A stretch of DNA of 49,059 nucleotides, from positions 1 through 49,059 of the forward strand of contig CAILLA010000205.1 of the NCBI GenBank assembly GCA_903834925.1. Direction: 5' to 3'. This DNA comes from an uncultured Schlesneria sp. (GTDB lineage: Bacteria > Planctomycetota > Planctomycetia > Planctomycetales > Planctomycetaceae). Below the pieces are notes generated by a model. It was not told the origin of the DNA, did no database searches, and saw nothing but the letters and a program-made list of their open reading frames with translations. Both the position numbers and the translations under genes were made by a program. Position 1 is the stretch's first letter. Each line of letters opens with the position of its first letter. Of the stretch, positions 18,918 through 26,510 are shown piece after piece.

Positions 18918-19517
18918 TTAACGGGCTTCATTCGCCACTTGAAGCAACATGTGAAACACCTTCGGACCACGAAGGACGTTTGCTAACAGGAGTCGATCTT
19001 GAACGGTCGCAAATCATAAAACAGGGTGAATGAATGCGGGATTTGCCGGAACACCTCTAACCAGTTTCGTGCCGACAGTATCCGCAGGAATGAGTCCAAC
19101 TGTGGAGCAAGTGCAACGCTGCATCCTCGCGCGATTCGGAAAAAGGACCGAACGTCTATTCATGCCATCTTTTCCAGTTCATTGGAACAATTACCCGACT
19201 TCTCAGCACTGATGGACACAGCCAGGATTACGCTGACACTCGGTAGGGAAGCCTTCCGAATCAAACGTGAAGCAACTGTTGAACCTGATTCACCGGAAGA
19301 GCATCCGGATGATTTATCGGATGAAGTTGTGGGGCAATGAATTCATCGTTGGGGAACGCCGCGAAAATGTGCTTGCCGTGGACGCCGCACGCTCGATCCT
19401 ACATGGAATTTCGAATGCCGTAAAATCGACGAGCACTGGCATGCGAAGACGCACGCCAGTGGCACACAACCCCACATTGAAGCGTTGACTGACGACTCGT
19501 TCGAGATTCGGGCGAGT
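18918..19517. other. Intergenic with one REP-like hairpin
   Basis: No supported gene; the short open frames have no family character. The only structured item I see is REP-like copy C at 19431-19464. Confidence 0.5.
19431..19464 (+). repeat. REP-like hairpin, copy C
   Basis: GAGCACTG, stem GCATGC, loop GAAGAC, stem GCACGC, CAGTGGCAC. Third copy of the family, isolated from the A/B doublet and without the 19-bp ends. Confidence 0.65.
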
Positions 19518-20315
19518 TCAGGCTTTAGCGACCTTAAATCGCCGGTAGACGCGAATTGCTCCAACCCAGATCATGCCCACTGCCGTCAGAGCGATGGACG
19601 AGGGTTCTGGAACGGCGCTCATGGTCACGTTATCCAGGTAGGCCATCGGCGGCAACGAGTTCGGGTTCCCCCCGGCCGCAACCGCTAACCCGACCGCGTA
19701 GAAGCTTAACACTTCGCTGCCGGTTCTATCGGCTGTGAATACCATCCGTTGCTCGGTCCATGGGGTCGAGCCTGTACTGGGGTTATGCATCAAGGTCGAA
19801 ACTTGAAAATTGCTCTTGCTGGCGGCGAGATCGTCTCCGAGACCGACCTGCCATTGATCGGTCGTCGCACCGTGAATGTTGTACTGCTGGCTGGAGGCTT
19901 GAAGGAAGGTAACGACGTACTCCTGACCCTTAACAAGACCGTTGATCGACTGGTAGAGAGCCGCACTGTACTTCGGCCCGGAATCCAACATCACGAAGTT
20001 TTGGCCATCGAAGCTGCCACTCGGAGAAACGCCGACCTGAAGATAGTTTGTGTTCTGACTGTCATTGTTGCCCGTGACGAGGAACGCTTTAGAGGAGTTA
20101 TTGAGATCCTGGGCCCAGTTGGGAATCACAGCGCCGGGTGTTAACACGGTCCCATTCGGATTGAAAGTTTGAAGTTCTGCCTTTCCATTCGCCGGAGTGC
20201 TATTCTCGAAGCTACCGTTAATCACCATGTTTCCCGCACGAGCAGCTGATCCGCCCACCAGCCCCGTAAGGGTCAGGGCTGCAATCGCAATCGATGCCAA
20301 TTTCGCTCGTCTCAT
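19518..20315 (-). CDS. PEP-CTERM surface/secreted protein 2
   Basis: 265 residues from ATG 20315, preceded by an AGAAGAG-type ribosome site. Signal peptide: KLASIAIAALTLTGLVGGSAARAG. The mature start NMVINGSFENSTPANG is typical of a carbohydrate-binding-like beta-sandwich (DUF642/PEP-CTERM style). The C-terminal sorting signal is VPEPSSIALTAVGMIWVGAI followed by RVYRRFK. Exported, then presumably anchored or released by an exosortase-type system. Unrelated in its middle to the PEP-CTERM protein at 17371. The frame is open 43 codons further upstream, but those precede the signal peptide. Confidence 0.85.
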   Translation of the reverse strand: MRRAKLASIAIAALTLTGLVGGSAARAGNMVINGSFENSTPANGKAELQTFNPNGTVLTPGAVIPNWAQDLNNSSKAFLVTGNNDSQNTNYLQVGVSPSGSFDGQNFVMLDSGPKYSAALYQSINGLVKGQEYVVTFLQASSQQYNIHGATTDQWQVGLGDDLAASKSNFQVSTLMHNPSTGSTPWTEQRMVFTADRTGSEVLSFYAVGLAVAAGGNPNSLPPMAYLDNVTMSAVPEPSSIALTAVGMIWVGAIRVYRRFKVAKA

Positions 20316-20966
20316 GACTCTTCTGCCTATACCGAATTCTTTAATACACCCTGGTCGCGTGGGCGTTAGAATCAATAGGATTCCAACCAAACAACTCCAT
20401 ACGCGCAGATCGCGTGGGCTTATGCACGAAAGTTCACCTGCCAATCCAATGAGTCGGCAGGAACTCGGTGCGGTAACTACGTCACACCCGCTTCAAGAAA
20501 GCGATCCAGAGCATTCCATGCCGAGCAGATCGGTATGGCCTGAAGAGTTGTGTTCCTCGGTTTCATTCATGTGCCCGAGTCGACAGAGTTTTAGACAGCC
20601 ACCCGCACTTGGCAATGGCGAAAACGGGGAGAAACAAGAAAAACTTGAAGCGTCACGGCCAACCCAGGCCGCCGACTGCCGAACGATCGGATGTCAGCCC
20701 GACAATCCAAGCCTGAAATCGTCGGACGAATTGCAATAGCGATGATGTCGAACCGTTCGTGTACTAGCGCAGTCGTGCCGCCGGTAGAAACATTTTGTTG
20801 ATGCGACGGATTTCTTGTCGGATGCAGGAACGTGAAAAGGAAATGAATGGCGGATTCATGTGGCGGAACCCGATCAGGTGGTTCGCATTCCGCGAACGTT
20901 GGCATTGTCTGTTCGCATTTCACGAACTAAACTAGGCCGAAGTGCAGATGATGGGAGAAAGCGGGG
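20316..20966. other. Intergenic, no gene seen
   Basis: About 650 bases between the divergent PEP-CTERM gene and the HigBA remnant. The longest frames (for example 20591-20923 minus) lack recognisable features. Confidence 0.5.
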
Positions 20967-21302
20967 ATGCGGGTTATCTCAAAAACAAGACTTCGTGAGT
21001 TTTGGGTCACCCCCAAATGCGAGGACTCTGAAGGTCCTTTGCAGGCATGGCACACTCACATCAGCCACAAAAGTGTGGCTTGGCATTCGTGGTCGGATGT
21101 GAAAGCGGAATATGGATCGGCAAGCCTTGTCGGGAACTTCGCGGTTTTCAACATCGGCGGCAACAAATACACAGTTCCGCCTGAGGGGGAAGAGTCGAGA
21201 CTCCTATATGGAGCTTGTGCTCGATTTCCCTTTGGCGTCGATCAAGTCGGACGAGCATCTCGCCGAAGCACAGCGTGTCATGGATCGGCTACTGGCTTGT
21301 GA
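20967..21302 (+). pseudogene. higB: HigB-type toxin, C-terminal part deleted
   Basis: The first ~70 codons read as a HigB mRNA interferase: MRVISKTRLREFW, PLQAWHT, WHSWSDVKAEYGSASLVGN, FAVFNIGGNKY. Family members continue with RLVV.I...VYIRFVGTHAEYD and end near residue 95-100. Here, after GNKY only about 37 bases remain before the antitoxin start, and the frame runs on into the antitoxin gene out of phase to a stop at 21302. I infer a deletion of roughly 100 bases that removed the C-terminal strands and catalytic region, so the toxin is probably inactive. A GGGAGAAAG lies upstream of the ATG. Confidence 0.75.
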
Positions 21303-21588
21303 CACGTTAGACGAAGGGGCAGAGACCTACCTTGATGCCTTAAGCGATCTCGCGGGATCATACGAGGATGAACATCATGCGATCCCCCCAGCCTCGGACA
21401 GCGATATGCTACGTCATCTGATGGATGCCAAGGGTGTGTCCCAGACACAACTAAGCCGTGACATCGCGTTGCCGAAATCCTCGATTTCGGAAGTGCTCTC
21501 AGGTAAGAAAAACTTCAGCCGTCAGATGATCCGCAAGTTGGCGGAGTATTTCCATGTCGATATCGGCGTGCTGGCGGCGAACATCTGA
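21208..21588 (+). CDS. higA: HigA-type antitoxin, Xre-family HTH
   Basis: 126 residues from ATG 21208 (MELVLDFPLASIKSDEHL, the usual HigA opening). Residues about 70-125 hold an HTH: LRHLMDAKGVSQTQLSRDIALPKSSISEVLSGKKNFSRQMIRKLAEYF. It should bind HigB and repress the operon through its HTH. It is full length and in frame, although the toxin before it is broken, so it is now an orphan antitoxin, possibly kept as a regulator or as protection against HigB elsewhere. The frame is open to 21112 but that part lies in the toxin gene. Confidence 0.85.
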   Translation: MELVLDFPLASIKSDEHLAEAQRVMDRLLACDTLDEGAETYLDALSDLAGSYEDEHHAIPPASDSDMLRHLMDAKGVSQTQLSRDIALPKSSISEVLSGKKNFSRQMIRKLAEYFHVDIGVLAANI

Positions 21589-22139
21589 GCGATTTGCCGA
21601 CTCGGAAATGTCCCGAACGTCATCGTTGTTTCGTCTTTACGCCAACGGCGTTTCATGCAACGCCGTTGGCGTAAAGGCACGCGTATGAAATCGTTGACAT
21701 AACGAATGAACCAAACCCAATCACCGTTCGCCGCGTCGTAGCCTGCATCGTGCTTGATCATTAAGGCGTAAGCATCGAAAGAACCTGATTCGCTGTGGGA
21801 ACTATGTTTCTCCTTCACGACAACTGACCAGGATGGCAGAGTAGCGCCGCTACGAAATGCCTCCTCCGTATTCGGGCTGATGCGTACGATGATGGAATGA
21901 CTTGCGTGCGCTCCATTGGCTTCTTCGTCCGCTTTTCGGGCAAGTTTCTGCTCAGGCGTCGGGCCTCGACACAACCTCCAAGGCGTTGGGCCGACTTCGA
22001 TCGGCTCTTCCGCAACACTCGGCCACAATCCGAACGCTTCCGGCTCGACGAGCGGCACACCTGAGAGAGGTGTGCTCGTGGAAGGATGACTGCGACCGAA
22101 GGCGATGATCGCCGCAAGTCCAAATAATGTTCGGTGCAT
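21522..22139 (-). pseudogene. Truncated cytochrome P460-like gene
   Basis: Start ATG 22139. The N-terminus (RTLFGLAAIIAFG) resembles a weak signal peptide. Residues about 70-150 match the P460 pattern: WSVVVKEKH...FDAYALMIKHDAGYDAANGDWVWFIRYV. P460 proteins then reach a C-terminal CxxCH haem motif; here the sequence changes to basic, unrelated residues across the 17-bp palindrome at 21636-21675 and into the antisense of the HigA 3' end. No CxxCH is present. I read it as a gene that lost its 3' end; the frame simply continues into foreign sequence. Assignment to P460 rests on a short motif. Confidence 0.5.
21636..21675. terminator. 17-bp perfect hairpin between convergent genes
   Basis: Arms 21636-21652 and 21659-21675 are perfect complements (TTTACGCCAACGGCGTT) around a 6-base loop. 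Flanking T and A runs make it a possible bidirectional terminator for HigA and the P460-like gene; alternatively a palindromic insertion that marks the P460 truncation. Confidence 0.55.
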
Positions 22140-22283
22140 TATCAACCTTCGCTGCGTTTCTTGTCACTATTCTCGGAAGAGTCACGACTTTTCGATGAGT
22201 ATTTTCCAGACGACGGCAAATGGGAATTCGGCTTGCTTCTCGGCGGAGCGAGAAGGCAACTGACACTGACAACTGTCACTCAC

Positions 22284-22334
22284 AATTGACGCCCTCAAGA
22301 CATTTTGACACTGTATCCCCTGCGGATCGGGCAC
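22284..22334 (+). promoter_or_regulatory. Family upstream element, copy 1
   Basis: AATTGACGCCCTCAAGACAT then TTTGACACTGTATCCCC. Closely matches the minus-strand sequences at 43385-43442 and 38857-38912. All three lie 45-100 bases before the first gene of a run of the WRRK/IPYW membrane family, so they likely hold its promoter or operator. TTGAC words could be -35 boxes; no -10 is certain. Confidence 0.6.
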
Positions 22335-22378
22335 GGAAGTTCGTTGGCGTGATCGTCGATTCGTCTTGGGGGGGGATC

Positions 22379-22855
22379 ATGGTCGAGTTCTTTCGGGGCT
22401 GGCGACGGAAGATCGGCGTTTTGATGCTGGTGCTTGCGTGCGCATTTATGGCGGGATGGGTCAGAAGCAGCAGTCTTCAAGACGTAGTCACCTTTCAAAG
22501 CGGGACGCATGCCGCAGAATACATCATTTCGTTGAATGGCAAGCTCGTATTGGAGAGACTTCAAACGGGTGGCCCGTCAAAAACGGACTTAAAATGGTTT
22601 ACAAATAAACTTCCGATTCGGTTTGGTTCCCTTGATTCGCCCGAAGTCCGTTGGCAGTACAAATGGAATGGATTCGGCAAGGGTGAGATGCCTGTCGACC
22701 TGATTTCAGGAACCCGGACGTCGTTGTGGACTATTCCCTACTGGGCCATCACCACTCCACTGACACTCCTCTCAATTTGGTTTCTTCTTTCCAGGCCCCG
22801 CCAACCAAATTTTAAGAGTCCAAATATTGAACGTGATTCCGAGGGTTTGGGGTGA
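22379..22855 (+). CDS. WRRK/IPYW two-TM family, copy I
   Basis: 158 residues from ATG 22379 (GGGGGGATCATG context). The N-terminus is FFRGWRRKIG, then TM1 (VLMLVLACAFMAGWVRSS). An extracytoplasmic part of about 85 residues contains VRWQYKWNGFGKGE. Next comes IPYWAITTPLTLLSIWFLLSRPR (TM2) and a short polar tail. Predicted topology is N-in, C-in with the variable part outside the cytoplasmic membrane. Belongs to a ten-member family in this window; no known domain. Preceded by upstream element copy 1. Confidence 0.8.
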   Translation: MVEFFRGWRRKIGVLMLVLACAFMAGWVRSSSLQDVVTFQSGTHAAEYIISLNGKLVLERLQTGGPSKTDLKWFTNKLPIRFGSLDSPEVRWQYKWNGFGKGEMPVDLISGTRTSLWTIPYWAITTPLTLLSIWFLLSRPRQPNFKSPNIERDSEGLG

Positions 22856-22910
22856 ACTGGTCGATGTATTCGATTCGGATTGAAAACGATTTTTACCGTC
22901 AGGTTCCGCA

Positions 22911-23153
22911 ATGGTGGAAAAAAAGACCACAAAAAAACCGCTCGGCTGTTTGCTCGGAATCATTGGTTCATTGATCGGGGCTTGGCTGGGACATTTGTCT
23001 TTCGAGATTCATGCCCAAAAGATTCTTGCCGCGAATCCGAATCGTTTTATCTGTGGAAATGATGCGTTGCCAGGGATGGTTTTAGGACTGATCGCTGGTG
23101 GAATTAGCGGGATGTTATTCGGAAAGTTTGTCGGCCGTTCCCGTCGTCGGTAA
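22911..23153 (+). CDS. Small glycine-zipper membrane protein
   Basis: 80 residues. Two Gly-rich hydrophobic segments, CLLGIIGSLIGAWLGHLSF and MVLGLIAGGISGMLFGKFV, flank a polar loop with one Cys (FICGND). The ends are basic (EKKTTKK and GRSRRR), implying both termini in the cytoplasm. It sits 55 bases after WRRK/IPYW copy I and 76 before copy J, all in one direction, so it probably shares their transcript. No family recognised. Confidence 0.6.
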   Translation: MVEKKTTKKPLGCLLGIIGSLIGAWLGHLSFEIHAQKILAANPNRFICGNDALPGMVLGLIAGGISGMLFGKFVGRSRRR

Positions 23154-23229
23154 AAACCCAACGGAGTCAGATCAACGGAATCAAACAGGCAAAACTGCGG
23201 AGCGGCAGGGGATTCGATTTGGAGTAATC

Positions 23230-23736
23230 GTGGGTGATTTTTTTCACGGATGGCGACGGAAGATTGGCATCGTGACGCTGGTGATCGCGTGCGTGTTCAT
23301 GGTGGGGTGGGTGAGGAGCCATTCCGTCCAGGATGTGCTTTCGATTCATAGTGGAAGACACACGTCTGAAAGTGTGAGTTCGGTGAAATGCGTTCTCGTC
23401 TGGCAGCAATGTCAAATCGATGATGCAGAGTACATGACGGCACTGCCCGAGTGGACCACGTATCCGTTTCATTCCGAAACGAAGTGGTATGACGAAACGG
23501 GAATGGTCTGGCGTTGGCAATTGTGTGGATTTGGTTTTGGAGAATTACCGAGTGACCTCGTCGAAGGCGTTCAAGCGAGATATTTCTTCATACCTTACTG
23601 GTCTGTCACTGTTCCTTTGACCCTCGTCTCCGTTTGGCTGTTGCTTTCAAGGCCTCGAAAATCGAATCTAAATCATTTCGAAGAAGTCCAAAGAGGCTTT
23701 GCCTCAGACCAAAGTAGCCATCATCGCACCGCGTGA
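23230..23736 (+). CDS. WRRK/IPYW two-TM family, copy J (GTG start)
   Basis: 168 residues from GTG 23230, which aligns with the family's MGDFF start and sits in the family context GGAGTAATCGTG. Landmarks: FFHGWRRKIG, TM1 (IVTLVIACVFMVGWVRSH), VWRWQLCGFGFGELP, IPYWSVTVPLTLVSVWLLLSRPRKSN. The last ~15 residues (from EVQRGFASDQ) are encoded by the foldback element at 23694-23917, so the usual tail has been replaced. The longer frame from 23098 overlaps the preceding gene and is rejected. Confidence 0.8.
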   Translation: MGDFFHGWRRKIGIVTLVIACVFMVGWVRSHSVQDVLSIHSGRHTSESVSSVKCVLVWQQCQIDDAEYMTALPEWTTYPFHSETKWYDETGMVWRWQLCGFGFGELPSDLVEGVQARYFFIPYWSVTVPLTLVSVWLLLSRPRKSNLNHFEEVQRGFASDQSSHHRTA

Positions 23737-23917
23737 TGAGCATTGCTCGAAAACCATGCGAATACCAATCAGCATGTTTTCAAATCAGGAATTCACACGA
23801 AGTCACTGTTCCACTGCTTAGGCAACGGTTGAATCGTTTCCGACACATGCTCATCACGCGGAGCGATGATGGCTACTTTGGCAGAAATCCTGAAACCTGG
23901 CTCAATGAGTCAAGTTT
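23694..23917 (+). repeat. Foldback element, copy 2
   Basis: Arms 23709-23742 and 23848-23881 are reverse complements over 34 bases with one mismatch. Outer flanks match the element at 9694-9880, while the arm core differs (ATCATCGCACCGCGTGATGA here) yet still pairs. Its left edge forms the 3' end of copy J. Nothing coding is supported from 23737 to 24120. Confidence 0.75.
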
Positions 23918-24120
23918 CAAACTCGATGAAGTCTATAAAAGAAAAGAATCCGGGGACTGACGTCGCCCGGCTCGCCTGATTTGTGCTTTTAGGGGTCAGA
24001 TCACTGAAAAACTCTCGGGAAAACCGGTCTGGTCTTGGTCAAAATCTTCCGCTAGGATTCTCGCTTCACCGGGCCGGACGGATTTCCGTTCGCGGTTCGT
24101 GTGCCGATCATGGATGACTG

Positions 24121-25290
24121 ATGCCACCGTTCAGGATGAACGCTCCCATCATGCGACAGAATATTCGAATCCCATTCGTATTGTTGACAGTCTGTTCACT
24201 CCTGAGCACGGCCTCGATGCTGTATGCCCAGCAGGCGAAACGGCCGGACCCGTCCGCGAAGGATAACCAGCCGTCGGGCAAGGCAACTCTTTCGAGTCAA
24301 CCTGCTCCGGGCAAGCCGGCTGCTGACAATTCACAAGCACGTCCAGCCGCTGAGAAACGGCCACGTCCGGCTCCTCAGGATCTGGAGAAAGAACCGGAGA
24401 TCGATAAGCTCGACCCAAAACTGGAAAAGATTCTGGTCGAATGGGAGGCTCATTCTTCCAGGATCAAGTCGATTCATGGAAAGCATCTTCGCAGGGAATT
24501 CATTAAGTCATTTGCTGTGGAAAAGGTTTCCGAAGGTGAATTCTTTCTGGAAACTCCCGACAAAGGCCGGATCGACATGATCGCCAAGCCAGTCAAGGGT
24601 GAAGTTGCCACGAGAGAAGGTTATACGCTCGAAAAAGGTTCTTCAGAGCGTTGGATTTGCACGGGGGAAGAAATCCTTTCGTTTAACGACGACGACAAGA
24701 CTTATACCCGCGACGTCCTTCCCGTTTCCATGCGAGGGAAAAACATTGTCCACAGTCCACTTCCGTTCCTTTTCGGCATGAAGGCCGAAGAGGCAAAGCA
24801 GCGATTCAATCTGAAACTGATCGGTTTCAACAAGGACAATACGGCAGTCCATATTCAAGCGATCCCACGCATGGATACTGACCGTCAGAACTACAGCGAA
24901 GCCGGGATTATGCTCGATTTAAAGTTGTTCATTCCCAGGGCCGTGCGGTTAGTCGACCCCAATGGAATCGAAACGGTTTACGTCTTTGATCCTAAGCATG
25001 TCAAAATTAACGACAGTGGTTTCCTGAAAGATTTAGCGCTCAAATTCAAAGACCCGTATCGCCCCAGTTTGAAGGGCTATACGCTGCAAATCGCCAATGA
25101 TATTCAGTCCGTGAGCAACAAGGAAGCTGCCCCCAAAAAACCGAGCAGCAAGCCAAACCTGAACGCTCCGGCAGGCAGTTCGACGACGGGACGAGGGACG
25201 CCATCAACGACGGGTGGTGATGATTCTCAGGCCGAGAAACCGAAACCGACTCGGACGTCGAATGCAAATCCGTCTTCTATGAAACGTTGA
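24121..25290 (+). CDS. TIGR03009-type planctomycete protein, LolA-like
   Basis: 389 residues. An N-terminal signal peptide (IRIPFVLLTVCSLLSTASMLYAQQ) favours ATG 24121, 24136 or 24151. A Pro/Ala/Lys-rich linker (about 35-95) leads into a conserved domain: ILVEWEAHSSRIKSIHGKHLRREFIKSFAVEKVSEGEFFLETPDKGRIDM, GSSERWICTGEEILSFNDDDKTYTRDVLP, LPFLFGMKAEEAKQRF and IPRAVRLVDPNGIETVYVF. This matches the planctomycete domain TIGR03009, whose beta-rich pattern recalls LolA lipoprotein carriers. Probably periplasmic; cargo unknown. The C-terminus is a Ser/Thr/Pro/Lys tail. Confidence 0.8.
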   Translation: MPPFRMNAPIMRQNIRIPFVLLTVCSLLSTASMLYAQQAKRPDPSAKDNQPSGKATLSSQPAPGKPAADNSQARPAAEKRPRPAPQDLEKEPEIDKLDPKLEKILVEWEAHSSRIKSIHGKHLRREFIKSFAVEKVSEGEFFLETPDKGRIDMIAKPVKGEVATREGYTLEKGSSERWICTGEEILSFNDDDKTYTRDVLPVSMRGKNIVHSPLPFLFGMKAEEAKQRFNLKLIGFNKDNTAVHIQAIPRMDTDRQNYSEAGIMLDLKLFIPRAVRLVDPNGIETVYVFDPKHVKINDSGFLKDLALKFKDPYRPSLKGYTLQIANDIQSVSNKEAAPKKPSSKPNLNAPAGSSTTGRGTPSTTGGDDSQAEKPKPTRTSNANPSSMKR

Positions 25291-25382
25291 TCAGGGCGAG
25301 TGCTGATGGGGCTCCTCACGTTTCTTGATGTGATGTTTCAGCTTCATGGCGTTGTCTTTTCGGGCATTGAAACGAAACAGGC

Positions 25383-25403
25383 GTGTCGGCTGGAAGCCGA
25401 CAC
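25383..25403. repeat. Short perfect hairpin (REP-like)
   Basis: GTGTCGGCT, loop GGA, AGCCGACAC: 9-bp perfect stem in the 266-base gap between the TIGR03009-type and SET genes. Could be a terminator or a small interspersed repeat. Confidence 0.5.
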
Positions 25404-25556
25404 TACGAAAACGGACAACCTCTCCGTGAACCGTTGACGCTTCTGCGTTGGATGTTATCGTGACGTCAGCCTGATCGTCGCGTCCGTTCCCGCCGCGATG
25501 ATTCGTGTTGGCGGATGCCGGGAAAACATTCCACGATCAAGAATCGTGAGGAGTCA

Positions 25557-26021
25557 ATGGACATGACGTCTGTGGTTGAATCTTTGGTTCGCGTTGGAAA
25601 AGTTCCATTTGGTAAAGGCGTTTTCGCGCGTCAAGACATTCCTCAAGGAACCGTTATCGGAGAAGTCAAAGGGAAGGTGATTGACGATCCCGACTACGCC
25701 ACATCGTACTGCATCGATCTGGGCGGGTCGCTTTCACTGGAACCACGTGCTCCGTTTCGGTACCTCAATCACTGCTGCACGCCGAACAGCACATTGTGTA
25801 TTTCCGAAGTGACGTTCGAGGACGGTAGCCCGGCTCCGTCGGAAGTCACGATCGAAGCCCTGACCGACATTCCCAAGGGGGCGGAACTGACGATCGACTA
25901 CCAGTGGGCTGCCCATGGAGCCATCAAATGCCTGTGCGGCAGTCCAAAGTGCCGAGGCTGGGTGGTTGCTGAAGAGGAATTGCCGAAATTGTTGAAGTCA
26001 ATGAAGCGCAAAGCGAAATAA
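25557..26021 (+). CDS. SET-domain protein (putative lysine methyltransferase)
   Basis: 154 residues from ATG 25557, with GAGGAG a few bases upstream. The whole protein is a compact SET domain: GKGVFARQDIPQGTVIGEVKG, then FRYLNHCCTPNSTL (the SET NHxCxPN pocket), and ALTDIPKGAELTIDYQW. A post-SET zinc cluster follows (CLCGSPKCRGW). It should transfer a methyl group from S-adenosylmethionine to a lysine of some protein. Bacterial SET proteins of this size are found in planctomycetes and chlamydiae; the target is unknown. No signal peptide, so cytoplasmic. Confidence 0.9.
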   Translation: MDMTSVVESLVRVGKVPFGKGVFARQDIPQGTVIGEVKGKVIDDPDYATSYCIDLGGSLSLEPRAPFRYLNHCCTPNSTLCISEVTFEDGSPAPSEVTIEALTDIPKGAELTIDYQWAAHGAIKCLCGSPKCRGWVVAEEELPKLLKSMKRKAK

Positions 26022-26134
26022 TTGACGCGCCAGTCATCGGGCGATGGGAAGTTTTCGGCCTGATATCGTCTGCCATTAACCAACAGTCCCAAGAAGTTTG
26101 GCTCGTGCTCGAAGTCCAACGAGGAAGATGCGTC

Positions 26135-26464
26135 ATGCATTACGTCGCAAGTCGCCTGGTCTGTTTGGCTTTTATTGTCGTTTCGTCATTCAACTGTTTG
26201 AACGCAGCACCGTATTCGGTGACCGAAACCGACGATGAGATTCGAGTGGAAACCACGGAACTTGCCGCCAGCATTCGGAAGCGAGGCTACATTTGTCTGA
26301 TTGAAGAGTTTGGTGGCCGTCCGGTGAAAGCAGGCGAATCCTTCAGTGCGGCGTTTATTGTCGGCTATTTCGACAACATTGAAGAAATGCAGGTCGTTTA
26401 TGACGCTCATAAAGGCCATACTGGTCTGAAAGTCGACGCCAACGCATGGATGTTGACGAAGTAA
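26135..26464 (+). pseudogene. Internally deleted remnant of a larger exported protein
   Basis: 109 residues. Signal peptide (ASRLVCLAFIVVSSFNCLNAAP), then YSVTETDDEIRVETTELAASIRKRGY, joined directly to ICLIEEFGGRPVKAGESFSAAFIVGYFDNIEEM and GHTGLKVDANAWMLTK. From memory of planctomycete proteins, the first part normally continues into a long beta-rich body and the second part is the far C-terminus of the same protein; both parts carry an RGY word, which would be the deletion point. I therefore read this as an in-frame internal deletion leaving about one third of the gene. It may still be expressed. No database check was possible. Confidence 0.5.
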
Positions 26465-26510
26465 GTCCACGGCGGGATTTGCTAAAACTGGACCTGCTTC
26501 AGGAGACACG

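Noticed and set aside
18783-19464. Possible CRISPR-like spaced repeats
   Set aside because: Only three copies, mixed orientation and irregular spacing, each a self-complementary hairpin; this is REP-like, not a CRISPR array.
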